Shown one piece after another: positions 38,811 to 48,691 of a stretch of 64,000 nucleotides of DNA. The stretch is taken from assembly GCA_022266195.1 (NCBI GenBank), contig WHVY01000001.1, positions 1,798,001 through 1,862,000 on the forward strand, read 5' to 3'. The first letter of the stretch is position 1. Each line of letters opens with the position of its first letter. Position numbers and translations under genes: made by a program. Source of the DNA: Tetranychus cinnabarinus. Its lineage: Eukaryota; Arthropoda; Arachnida; Trombidiformes; Tetranychidae. A model generated the notes under the pieces. That model searched no databases and was not told the DNA's origin. It worked only from the letters and a program-made list of their open reading frames with translations.

Positions 38811-39546
38811 TCGTGTGATCATTGATGTTCAGCTTCTGTTTGGATAATCTCCAGGACTTTTTTTTAAATTGGGGAGTTCAAGTGCTGAGTAATCATTGAT
38901 CTATAATGATTGGCTATGTCGAAGCCAAGATATCTATGTAACAATGCTTGATATTAATAAAGACGACTTTAGATTACTTCGTTTTGTTTCACTATTAATT
39001 TTTCCATTCATCAACGGGATTGCTTTTCGCGATACCTGAATATTTATAATTTCATATAATTTTATGTTCTCAATGTTTGATCAGAGTTTTGTTAAGATTT
39101 AGTTTTTCCACATGGTAAATCAAAATGTTGAATCAGGCATGTAAACTTTGATGAACCTCGAGAACTTTCTAGAATGTTTATTGAAAGTAGCTTTTCAAGT
39201 GTCTCTCTATTCATTTGTTTTCAACTTTTCTCTGAATGTTCTGTTTGCGATAAATCTAACCTCAATCTTGAGCTATCATGAAATCGGTTTAGTCTGTGCA
39301 GTAGCTTGTTAAATCTTTGGTTATCTTAATAGGCTTTAATATTTAATACACTTATATTATCGTATCACAAAATTTGAAGACACTTTTTGTTGTTAGATTT
39401 AGAGATTCATGTCAGAGTCTTTAATTTACGAATAAACAATTAATGGAATATAAATTTATTTAATTTAAAACAGGTGTTAGTAATTAGAGCTCTCTTGAGC
39501 AGAGAGGAAAAGGCAGCACAAAAGCTAAAAAGAGAATATAGTTTAT
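38811..39546. other. Convergent intergenic region RpL41 / Spinster-like
   Basis: 3' untranslated sequence of two convergent genes. Apart from the eL41 AATAAA (38956) there is a TTTATT at about 39455, i.e. AATAAA on the minus strand, suitable for the Spinster-like gene. No coding sequence seen. Confidence 0.55.
38956..38961 (+). terminator. RpL41 polyadenylation signal
   Basis: AATAAA 146 bases past the eL41 stop, followed by T-rich sequence. Confidence 0.65.
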
Positions 39547-41032
39547 TTAGGCGTCAATGGCAAAACCATACGTATCTTGAGCGGCTTCAGTGCAAATATC
39601 CTGATCTCTTTTAATGTAATAAGAATTGTATAAAAACGCAACACCGCCTAATATTAGTACAATACAGTTGGTGTAGAGCGAGTATTGTAAACTAATAGCT
39701 TGTGCTTCATTGGTTGATGTAAAAGATTTGCTTGACTTGATGGCATCTGATATCTATTAAAATAAATTGCATAGTTAGTAAGGATAAATTAATAACGACA
39801 AATTATTTGAAATGGATAAAAACTTTACCAAGCCAATGATGTAAGGACTAGTTGCATCACCAAGTAAGTGAGAAATAAGAATTTGTATTGATTGAGCAAA
39901 AGCTCGCCGATGGGGAACAATTATATATAATAACATATCAGCCACAAGGGTCCAATTGATGCAAAGCAATGTTACTCCGATTGCAATACTAATCCATGAT
40001 AAGGTAGGCACACTTGTAGCCAAAGCGATGGAAAGAAAAATGAAAGGAGTTGAAATGAAAACACTAGCTGAACAAATCAATGGATCAGCTCGGTGGGTTT
40101 TCTTGCGAAGATATTGAGCAGCATAGGTACCAGTGAGAACACCAACTATACCACCAATGCATGTTATCACTCCGAAAATAAGAGGAATACTGGATATGAA
40201 ATGAAAAAAATTGATCATTAAAATCTGCAATTGTAGAAATTATTCGCCACAACTCAATTTACCCATCATGATCTTTTCCATCTTGTAATTTGAAAACCGC
40301 TTGCATGAAAGTCGGAGCCCACCAAGTCAATGAGCCAGTGGTAAAACAGACACAGGTAAATCCAAGTGTTGACCAAATGTAAGAAGGAATCTTAATTAAA
40401 TATCTTATATCAGTTTTGAGAGTACTTTTTACTAAATTAGAAGCACCATCAGCTTGACCTCTTTGAGGTTCTTCCAGGAAAATTAACATTAAAAAAATAG
40501 AGAAGAGACCCAACATGGGAGTCAATCGAAGAGCATATTTCCAACTACCGAATGCTCGTGAAAGAAGATCTCCTACAATAAAACCCATACCTGAACCAAC
40601 AGGTATTGCGAAAAAAAATAAACCTAGAACTTTTGTTCTTAAATCGCCGATAAATAAATCAGCAATAATTGTTGGCGCAATTGTTGAATAACTGGCTTCC
40701 CCAATTCCAACCATGGCTCTCATGAAAATGAACCATCCTTTTGCATTTGCAGGAATGATGGAGCCGAGGTATGTAGTTATTGACCAAAAAAATACGCCAA
40801 CGGCCATTAAATTTTTTCTTGAATACCGATCCCCTAAATATCCAAAAAGTGGTGCCATAACCATATAGCTAACAATAAAAGCAGATTGAAGTGAACCACC
40901 TTCGGCATCACTTAAGCTGTAATATTTGGTAATATCTGGTAAAACTCCAGCAACAGTGAAACGATCCATATAATTGATTAAATTGATAAAACAGAGGATC
41001 CCAACTGCCACATATTTCTTGGTATTATCCAT
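39547..41032 (-). CDS. SPNS: Spinster-like MFS transporter (SPNS family), complete
   Basis: Minus strand, three coding exons: 41032-40263, 40189-39829 and 39753-39547, phases 2 and 0, 445 residues. Conserved blocks in order: NYMDRFTVAGVLPDI (segment 1), FGYLGDRYSRKNLMAVG (MFS loop 2-3), GIGEASYSTIAPTIIADLF (segment 4), FFFAIPVGSGMGF, WALR-like WKYALRLTPMLG, LIFGVITCIGG (segment 7), ADPLICSASVF, NWTLVADMLLYIIVP and QILISHLLGDATSPYIIGL. All twelve helices are accounted for. SPNS proteins export lysophospholipids or sphingosine-1-phosphate, SPNS1 from lysosomes; this copy resembles SPNS1 most in the parts I remember. A second, half-length copy lies at 43674-44447. A possible 5' untranslated acceptor (TTTTTTTACAG) lies about 50 bp upstream of the start. 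Confidence 0.95.
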
Positions 41033-41921
41033 TATCCAAGGTTTTATTAAGTAGATTCACAAAAGTGAGAAAACTGTAAAAAAATTTAACAAAAATAAAC
41101 AAAAGTAATCTTTCAAAATTGAAAGAACAAGCGAGAGCTGACAACACACCACTAGCTCATAACTTTTTTTGATAAAGTTTATGGCATGATCATTGTGATG
41201 ATTTTACCTAAATGATTTCACCCCCATTAGTTAATGAATTAAATCAAACCAACAGTAATTGTTATTTATACACAAAGACTAAGGTAAACATCAGAAATCT
41301 TACAGGAAATTTTTTTAATTGATGCAACAACAATGTCTTCCAGTAGATGGCTCTTAAAAAAAGCGCTGAAGTTAAATCTCGTTATCTGAATTTACTGTTA
41401 AAAATTAATGAATTAATTTCATGTCGACTCTGAAACTCGTAAAAATCTTAATCATCGCCCTTTGATTATTTTTACTCTATTACGTGATTAAACAGTTTTT
41501 GGTAACAGTTTCTGTAACAGTTATATATATAGAGTAACAGTACACTTGTACAGTGCAAAAAATGAAAATATTTACAAATCACAATTTGAATTTTTTAATA
41601 AATATTTAAAATGAAGCAATTGAAATAAAAAAGAGTTGATTAATAAATGAAACCACAACATTGTGTTGATTTGAAATGTTCAAAAATGACTATATTTCCA
41701 ACCTTGAAAATTAACAAAATATTTAAAATCTTGTAAAATAATAATTTTCTGCGTTCATAACAGGAGAGGAAAACGAGGACGGATAATCAGCCCATAAATG
41801 AACTGATAAATGTTCATAAATGTCTCAATCTATTGAATCAAATGATTCTGACTTAAGCAAAATGCCATTTAGGTGAGATTGTTTAAGTATCGGGTTCACA
41901 AGGCAGTGATGATGATTTTGA
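41033..41921. other. Intergenic, upstream of full-length Spinster-like gene
   Basis: AT-rich, no coding sequence. It should contain the minus-strand promoter of the 39547-41032 gene and the 3' untranslated region of the choline kinase. A TATATATATAGAG run occurs at about 41522-41534. Confidence 0.5.
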
Positions 41922-43489
41922 TTACAATAATCCTTTTTCTCGCAGGTCAATAAGTTCCCTCTTCTTGTCCAAATAATTTTTCAAGCGCAATTGGCCATAT
42001 TCCTAAATTATAAAGAAAAACGAGAACAAAATCAGTAAAACGATGACAAAATCTGAAAGCAAGGAATAAGTAGAAGAGAAATAGGCATCTTTTTGTAAAC
42101 ACATCTATAATTACAGGATGCATGATATGAGTTGCATCAATTAGAAAAGGAATATAATTTATAATTTGAGCAGCTCATAAATCAAACCGCTTCTAATAAA
42201 CTGACTATAATCTAGAGATGATAAATAAATCAAATTACAGTCCTTACCCAATAACCGAAAGCAATTTTTGATGAGTATCCATGGTCTATACTCCAAAGGA
42301 TCCATAAGAAATGAGATGCAAGTGTGAAAATTTCAGCTTCGCGTAGTATGTGATCTTCGGTGTCAATCTCTGGATTTAGATTTGATTTATCAATGGCTTT
42401 AATATATTCCTTAACAAAGAATCGCCTTTGAGCTTCACTAGGATAATCTTCTGGATTATAATAAAAATGAGGAAACTCAGGTGCTGAGTAATCCATGGTC
42501 CATTCGTTAAAATGATTGGCTATATCATGGCCACGATAATTATAAGCACAGTACTCAAAATCAATAAAGATAAGGTTGGGTTCCAATAAACTCTTAGTTA
42601 ATTGATTTTTAGACCCACTAGAAAGGCGACTCTTAGTTTGTTTCGTTGGAAGTAAAATGTTACCCTCTTGAAGATCATTATGACAGAAAACTACGGGAGA
42701 TTCAATAGAGGAAAGAAAATTTCTCAACCATGTTATTTCTTCTTCATAAGGAAACTCTATCAATTCTTTCACTAAATTTTGATAATCTTTTTTAATCATC
42801 TTCACATCTATTTTATGAATACTGTCCAACCACAAATGTATTGTGTCAAACAGCCATGTGGGTTCTTTATTGATAGGTACATCAAGTTGGTGAACATGAG
42901 ATAGTTTATGGGCAATGGTTGCTGAAATAACAGGATCTCGAAGTTGTTCACATGTCAGAGCTTGTGCCTAAAAAAAGAGATTAATATATTTTCAAATTAA
43001 TTCAAATCTTTAAGCCCCAAAAAAATAGGAAAAAAGTAAAGGGTAAGATAACTTACCGGAATATATTCTTCAAGCCGTCCTTCAGGGAAAATCCCATACA
43101 GCTTGGGGCCAAGTTTTCTTTCAGACAACATCATGAAAATGACTGATTCTGTCATTTTATTTATATTTTGACTTGGGTCATCTGAATGGAGTTGTCCATA
43201 CATCCGAAGGAGAACCTGACTTGGCTCTCCACACAATGGTGTATGAGTCGATGGCAATGAACACCGATATAAACTGTTGCTGAGGCCACCACTGCAAAGA
43301 AAGATAAGAGATGATTAATGGCATGAAAAAAGCGTATTTACACGCATTTATTACCTGATTGAGTGGAAAACCAATTCATCTTCTTTGATGTCCTTCCAAG
43401 ACCCCGACAGGAACTGTCTGCATAGATTATATGCTTTGTCATGAAGAGCAGAATTTGATTCAATCATTGATTGTGCTTTAGTTAAAGAT
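41922..43489 (-). CDS. Choline/ethanolamine kinase
   Basis: Minus strand, four exons: 43489-43355, 43291-43057, 42967-42248 and 42002-41922, all GT-AG and phase-consistent. Using the ATG at 43467 (MIESNSALHDKAYN) the protein is 382 residues, normal for the family. Motifs: SGGLSNSLYRCSLP and LLRMYG (nucleotide-binding lobe), SERKLGPKLYGIFPEGRLEEY, the Brenner motif FCHNDLQEGNILL, and the choline kinase motif DFEYCAYNYRGHDIANHFNEW (second Asp and Asn retained), then FTLASHFLWILWSI. The sequence is closer to choline kinases than to ethanolamine-specific kinases. It catalyses ATP-dependent phosphorylation of choline (first step of the Kennedy pathway) in the cytosol. Exon 1 is preceded by an acceptor-like TTTTTTTATAG, and its first base completes a phase-2 codon, so it may be spliced to the Spinster-like exon upstream; see findings. 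Confidence 0.93.
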
Positions 43490-43604
43490 CTATAAAAAAA
43501 CAATGTTAATTAAAATCAAAATATACGTATAATCAAATCCTTCATAACAAGACAACCGTTAAACATCCCATTGGTCTATTTTCCTACTAGGCTATTCTCA
43601 GAGA

Positions 43605-43610
43605 TTTATT
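43605..43610 (-). terminator. Candidate polyadenylation signal between MFS exon and kinase
   Basis: TTTATT on the plus strand is AATAAA on the minus strand, 68 bases past the MFS donor. If used, transcripts from the half-length Spinster exon would end before the kinase. Confidence 0.3.
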
Positions 43611-43673
43611 GCCAATAGATTGAGTTTATGTTTTGTTTTATCATGATGGATTTAAGTATAATTCATAATGAAC

Positions 43674-44447
43674 TTACCTTTGATGGACATGGACATCTCG
43701 AAATTTAAAAATAGCTTGAATAAAAAGTGGAGTTATCCATAACAAAGAATGAGTGGTGAAACATAAAAAAGTGAAAAAAAGAGTTGACCAGATATAGGAA
43801 GGAAATTTTGACAAAAAGGATAAATTTACTTTGAAATTATTTCTTTCTGAATATTTAACACCAATAAATTGACCTCTTGGAGGTTCCTCTAAATATAATA
43901 ACATTAAAAAAACAGAGATAAAACCCAATAACGGAGTCAGTCGAAGAGCATATTTCCAACTTCCTAATGTTTTAGCAAGAAAATCTCCAACAACATAACC
44001 TAAAGTAGAACCAACGGGAATAGCGAAAAAGTATGAACCCAAAAGTTTGGTTCTGTAACTGCCATAGAATAGATCAGCAATAATTGTTGGAGCTATTGTT
44101 GAATAACTAGCTTCTCCGATTCCAACCATGGCTCTCAGGAAAATGAACAAATTGCCGCATTCTCTAGGAATAAAGGATCCCAGATATATTATTATGAACC
44201 AAAAGAGTAAACCCATGGCCATTAATTTTTTTCTGGAATACCGGTCAGCCAGCAATCCAAATATTGGTACCATAAAAATGTAACTAAAAATGAAAGCAGT
44301 TTGTAATAAACCACCTTGAGCATTACTAAGGCTGTAATAATCTTTGATATCTGGTAAAACTCCAGCCACAGCAAATCGATCAATGTAATTGATCAAATTG
44401 ATAAAACAGAGGATTCCAACTGCCACATATTTCTTGGAAACATCCAT
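43674..44447 (-). CDS. Half-length Spinster-like MFS exon (truncated or fused)
   Basis: Single exon on the minus strand starting at the ATG at 44447 (MDVSKKYVAVG, aligned with MDNTKKYVAVG of the full copy). It keeps NYIDRFAVAGVLPDI, ADRYSRKKLMAMG, GIGEASYSTIAPTIIADLF and WKYALRLTPLLG, that is membrane segments 1-6, plus FPSYIWSTLFF near the start of the second half. At 43678 it meets a donor GTAAGT in phase 2, exactly where the full-length paralogue has its first coding intron. Unspliced, a TAA follows at once (43674), giving 257 residues. No exons for segments 7-12 lie between here and the kinase. So it is a degenerate duplicate, a half transporter, or the 5' exon of a chimeric or alternatively spliced transcript. 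Confidence 0.8.
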   Translation of the reverse strand: MDVSKKYVAVGILCFINLINYIDRFAVAGVLPDIKDYYSLSNAQGGLLQTAFIFSYIFMVPIFGLLADRYSRKKLMAMGLLFWFIIIYLGSFIPRECGNLFIFLRAMVGIGEASYSTIAPTIIADLFYGSYRTKLLGSYFFAIPVGSTLGYVVGDFLAKTLGSWKYALRLTPLLGFISVFLMLLYLEEPPRGQFIGVKYSERNNFKVNLSFLSKFPSYIWSTLFFTFLCFTTHSLLWITPLFIQAIFKFRDVHVHQR

Positions 44448-45269
44448 AATTAACGAGTTGATATAACAGAACCACAAGTTGAATGAAATTTTAAGCGATA
44501 ATCGACGATAAATAAAACCAAATATAACTGTATTCTCCCAAAAGATGAGAGCGTGACAATAAGCACATTACTCGCTCATTGCTTTTTATCAATTAATCTT
44601 GAATAAACTTTAGGAAAATTTTTACCTTGAAGAACCACTCTCATGATCTTACCTCCAAACATTAATGAGTAATAATGAACACATGACCGATTACAAATCA
44701 AAACATGATAATAAATCTTATTTTCACAATTTCTCCAAGTCTGTCCACTAGAGGTCTCTCAAAACACAAGAAAGCGCCAAAAGCGTTTTTTCATATATTT
44801 TTCAAATTAAATCAAACACGAGAGAAATGCAATCACGACTGATTGCAAAATTGTTGCTATTCAGTGAAATTGACTTCAAATGAAACTGAATTAAAATGTC
44901 TTCATAATTTTGCAATAAATTCCCATAGAAACAGGTTTAAATGTAATCCTTCAACTTAATAATGAATTGAAAAAAAGACGAAATGAAATCCTTTTCTTAT
45001 GCAACAGATTCTGTAATTATTATGATTGATTGTTATTAATAAATCATGATTCATATACCAAGTATTCGGTTCTTTACTTATAAGTTTTGACCATAAAGCT
45101 AACTAATTCCCTTACAAATACCATCCTCACACCGGTAATGATATTTTATCTGTGAAATGAAATCCAAAGATCATGAAGAGCAGTTTCAAGCATTGCCATT
45201 ACCTGAAGTCAATTCACAAGACGCAATTCAAAATGAAAAACCCATTGCTTGAAATGGCTGTTGTGTGCC

Positions 45270-45800
45270 TTTGGTTGCTACTAAAAAGACACAATTATCC
45301 CATTTATGCACAAATTGGCAGAAATGAGCAAAAAAGGGTAAAAATTAATTTCTTTCAAATTTAGAGTCTGTTAGTTTATGAGGAGATGAAAACAAAGTCA
45401 TTTAGGACGATTCGAAATTTCATTTGAAGAAAATTTTTCGAGAAAATCGTGGTCAAAGTTAAAACTTTGATCGCTTTTTGTACAATTGTGTGACCAGGTT
45501 TTTTCATGAAACTCATTTCACTGATGTTGCTTCCAATTGTCAATCAGAAAATGTTTTTGTTTTTAGAAATAAAACTTTGCGTTTTCTGAAAAAGAGATAA
45601 GTTCGATTTCCAGTTAAACCGATCGTTCTCTTCGACCGTAAGAGTCAGCATGCTGAAACTTATTATTTGACGATAAAATTAATGGTACACATCATGGATT
45701 TAATACTTTTTTCAAGTTATCAGTAGTTCTCTTTGAATTTGACCATTGTTGTTAAAACTTTGAGCCTCGATATTTCGATAATGGCATCACCTACAGTCAG
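45270..45800 (+). repeat. Interspersed repeat copy in direct orientation
   Basis: Shares long blocks with the hairpin in the beta-galactosidase intron (49914-50450): AAAAAGACACAA near the start, CACTGATGTTGCTTCCAATT, CAATCAGAAAATGTTTTTGT, GATCGTTCTCTTCG and AAGAGTCAGCATGCTGAAAC, ending in GATATTTCGATAATGGCATC. A single arm, not a palindrome. Confidence 0.8.
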
Positions 45801-46019
45801 CATTCTTTCACTCATTTAATCCTTTACTTATTAATAAATGTACTTTAATCAATTTCCATAAGCGCATTTGGGTCATGATGTTTAAGTTGTAAATGTACAA
45901 GGAACAACTTATTCAACAAACAAAACTCATCAGCCCCAATTTTTTTTTCAAATAAAGCAATTTTCTGGTTAAACTGTCAAATTTTATGCAAAAAGTACTG
46001 CCAAAGACTCGAACATTTG

Positions 46020-46480
46020 GTTAAAGATTTGAGTCTTGGTGGGTTTGTAGGGACATAAAAACGGGTCCATTGTTGCTAGCAAATAATTCACCCGATGGAC
46101 AGTTTCTAGAAAATTGAGGTCAAAGATAAAACTTCTATCGCCTTTTGTTCAGTTTTGGAATTAGATTTCTTCATTTTAACGATCTACAATTTTTGGTGAC
46201 AAGCCAGAAAATAATTTTATTCTGAGAAATTATATTCACATCTTCTGCAAAACAGATCAGTTTATTTTCAATTAGACCGATCGCTTTCTATCATTTTAAG
46301 AGTTACCGAGCGGAAACTTATTGTTTGTCCATAAAAGTTATATTCAGTGCTTCACATCAAGTTAAATGCAGCTACTAATGTTGAAAGAAGACAAAACATG
46401 ATTGAAATGCATAAGGAAATTTGAAACAACTCGAAAAATCTTTGACTTTCAGGTTTAAAGTGACTTAGTGGGTTTGAAGG
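46020..46480 (+). repeat. Diverged second repeat copy, tandem to the first
   Basis: Repeats the order of the 45270-45800 unit in more decayed form: GTCAAAGATAAAACTTCTATCGCCTTTTG, AGACCGATCGCTTTCTAT, TTAAGAGTTACCGAGCGGAAACTTATT. The shared order shows descent from the same element. Confidence 0.6.
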
Positions 46481-46637
46481 GCGATAAACTGACTCCATTA
46501 GGGCTATAAGTATAGCTTACTTTATTATAACCACAGTGCCAGTATGCGCGTCAATACGGTAAGGGAATGAAACAGTTTTATTTAATGCTTCAATTTTTAT
46601 TCAATATTATTAATAATAGATAGAGAAAAGTCCAAAA

Positions 46638-47373
46638 TTATTCTTTCAAATTGATGAAGGTTTCTGTCAATTTATTCAACAAGAATTCAAATCGCCACAA
46701 ACACTGATCCATTGTTTTTCGCGAAATACTGCTCACCTCAGTGAAGAATCCGTCGTCCTTAGAAAAATGATAATTTCGCATTTCATTGGACAATGATTTT
46801 AGACGATCAACAATCTTCATATCAATTCGATTTGGACGTCCTAAAGATACTTCACACATACGAACCATCTCAATGTCACCAATATAAGCATCCATCATAG
46901 CTTGTAGATTATCTCTCGAGAAACTATAGCGCGAATCCATAGTCAAATAATCACCATTATGGATTCCCATGATACTGTTAACATCGTTCATAATTCGCAC
47001 AATATGTGAGTAAGATTCAGAAAGATCACCGATTCGAGTGTCATTTGAATCCATTGATTCCAAAAGTAAGCGTAACGATTGTTCAGTTGAATTGCAAAAG
47101 ATTTTTCCATCTTCAAAAATCGATTTTGTTTCGTATAAGGTCCTGACTTGATCGATTCGTCGATTTACCATAGAAGTTAGTACCAGCTTCGGTATATCTT
47201 CACAAGCGTAAAGACTTTTCATGAAGGCCAACTCTCGTAGTGATACGGCATATGATGCATTGATCACGGCAACTAATTCAAAATGAAAAAAGACATTGAA
47301 TTGAAAGAAATTGAAAAGTCAAGAACAAAATGAACAACTTACATAAAAAGATGAGTCCGATCGTATTTTTCAT
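46638..47373 (-). CDS. Unrecognised secreted helical protein
   Basis: Minus strand, two exons: 47373-47343 and 47272-46638, split by a 70-bp GT-AG intron in phase 1, 221 residues. The first exon completes a signal peptide (MKNTIGLIFLFAVINASYA, predicted cut after Ala). The mature part is about 200 residues, mostly helical, with four cysteines (in ACEDIPK, FCNST, MCEVS and QCLWRFE), no membrane segment and one NST and one NDT glycosylation sequon. I recognise no family. A TATA box (47478-47483) and an AATAAA (46596-46601, minus strand) frame a normal gene. A secreted, possibly lineage-specific product (salivary, gut or haemolymph) would fit but is a guess. Confidence 0.75.
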
Positions 47374-47477
47374 TGTAATAGCTTCCAAATCAGTTGGTCA
47401 ATGTTAATAAATCAAAAGTAAACTGTTTTAGTAACAACTTGGTGAACTTGAATGAATTGAATAGATCTGAGCTCGTC

Positions 47478-47483
47478 TTTATA
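47478..47483 (-). promoter_or_regulatory. TATA box of the secreted-protein gene
   Basis: TATAAA on the minus strand (GATATAAAGACGAGC context), about 105 bp upstream of the ATG, leaving room for a start site about 30 bp downstream near 47450. Confidence 0.55.
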
Positions 47484-47705
47484 TCTGCTCGATTTGTTTA
47501 GTCGTAGCTAAATCTATCTTTGTTGCTTTGTTTTTTTTTGCAAATTCAAACCAGTGCAATCCATGTAAAGCTGCCTTACTTGGTACTTTCGCCCATGACT
47601 ATTTGTTCAATTTCAATCAGAATAATAACAAATTTGTTATTGAATTGAGTTAAACGATATAATTAAGTGATAGACAACAATGCTTGAAACATTTAAAAAG
47701 TGTTA

Positions 47706-47921
47706 TCAAAGTAAAGTCGATAACACAGGTTTGAACATGATTGAACACATCCATTGAATCCATGTACAATCAAATCCATCGCCACTAATAGCGCGTGTTA
47801 CAATCTTGTTTATTATCATCATAACTATTAATAATACGTGATATCTGGATTGATATCGTCCAGTAAATAAAATATACGTCGTCAACATAAAAGCATACAA
47901 TATATTTACATTTAAAAGCAT
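47706..47921 (-). CDS. Doubtful small frame with signal-like start
   Basis: The ATG at 47921 opens 71 codons starting MLLNVNILYAFMLTTYILF, a hydrophobic signal-like stretch, then a short tail with two cysteines. No family recognised, no clear promoter. It lies between the secreted-protein gene and beta-galactosidase, so a small secreted product or relic is possible, but chance is as likely. Confidence 0.18.
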   Translation of the reverse strand: MLLNVNILYAFMLTTYILFTGRYQSRYHVLLIVMMIINKIVTRAISGDGFDCTWIQWMCSIMFKPVLSTLL

Positions 47922-48691
47922 CGTTTATCAGAAAATTAGTTAGTTTTGCTGGGTCACTGATCGAAATTAATCAATAAATTTGATTAATTAGCTTTAATTT
48001 TACCTCATCAACATTTAACAATCTATTGAGATTCTAAGTCTTGCGGCATTTAACTCGATAGACTTTTCGCAATATCTCTTACGAATGAGATGTATTAGTA
48101 TTTTGTTTTTCATGTTAATCCTCAATAGAAATGTTTCTAATATTAATATCATTAGTACTCGTAATATAACCGTAAATATGGTATCGACAGATCTCCTTTA
48201 GCAAGTTACCTCTGGTAGAAACACTGAATAAAGTATTTAATGACCATTCAAAATTTTTACCAACTTCATCAAAACTCTCTGCTAATCCCATGAAGGATCT
48301 AACGTGAGCTTGAACTGTGCAAGTCTGGAATGATATTTTAGTTGAAAACAGTTAAATTTCAAGAAAGCACTGCATATTCATCTGAGAAAATCGCAAATCG
48401 AACGAATGGTCTCAGTATTCATTGCTATACAAAGTAACAACGTTATAATTTGAAAAATTATTTTTTATCCGTTTCTGCCTCTTTGTGTACAAGTTTGATG
48501 CATAAATGTGACAGTTGTTAGTTACAAGTTCATTCAATCTTCAATATATTATTATTATAATATAATACTTGAACAATCTGAGATGGAAAGATAACATCCC
48601 CTCGATTAAACACAATTCATTTCCATTGTCAATTTTCCATGATTAAATTCTGGTTAGTTATTATTAGACTTTTCACTTATAAACAAGCATA

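Larger units (their letters stand above)
44448..46637. other. Intergenic with repeat copies
   Basis: No gene recognised. The left part should hold the promoter of the half-length Spinster exon. From about 45270 the sequence is mostly interspersed repeats (listed separately). TTTATT at 46596-46601 is a minus-strand AATAAA for the gene at 46638. Confidence 0.55.
47374..48691. other. Divergent intergenic region, secreted protein / beta-galactosidase
   Basis: Besides the TATA box and the doubtful frame above, a fragment at about 48478-48530 (TTGTGTACAAGTTTGATGCAT) matches the outer edge of the hairpin repeat at about 51181-51210. No other feature is supported. Confidence 0.5.
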
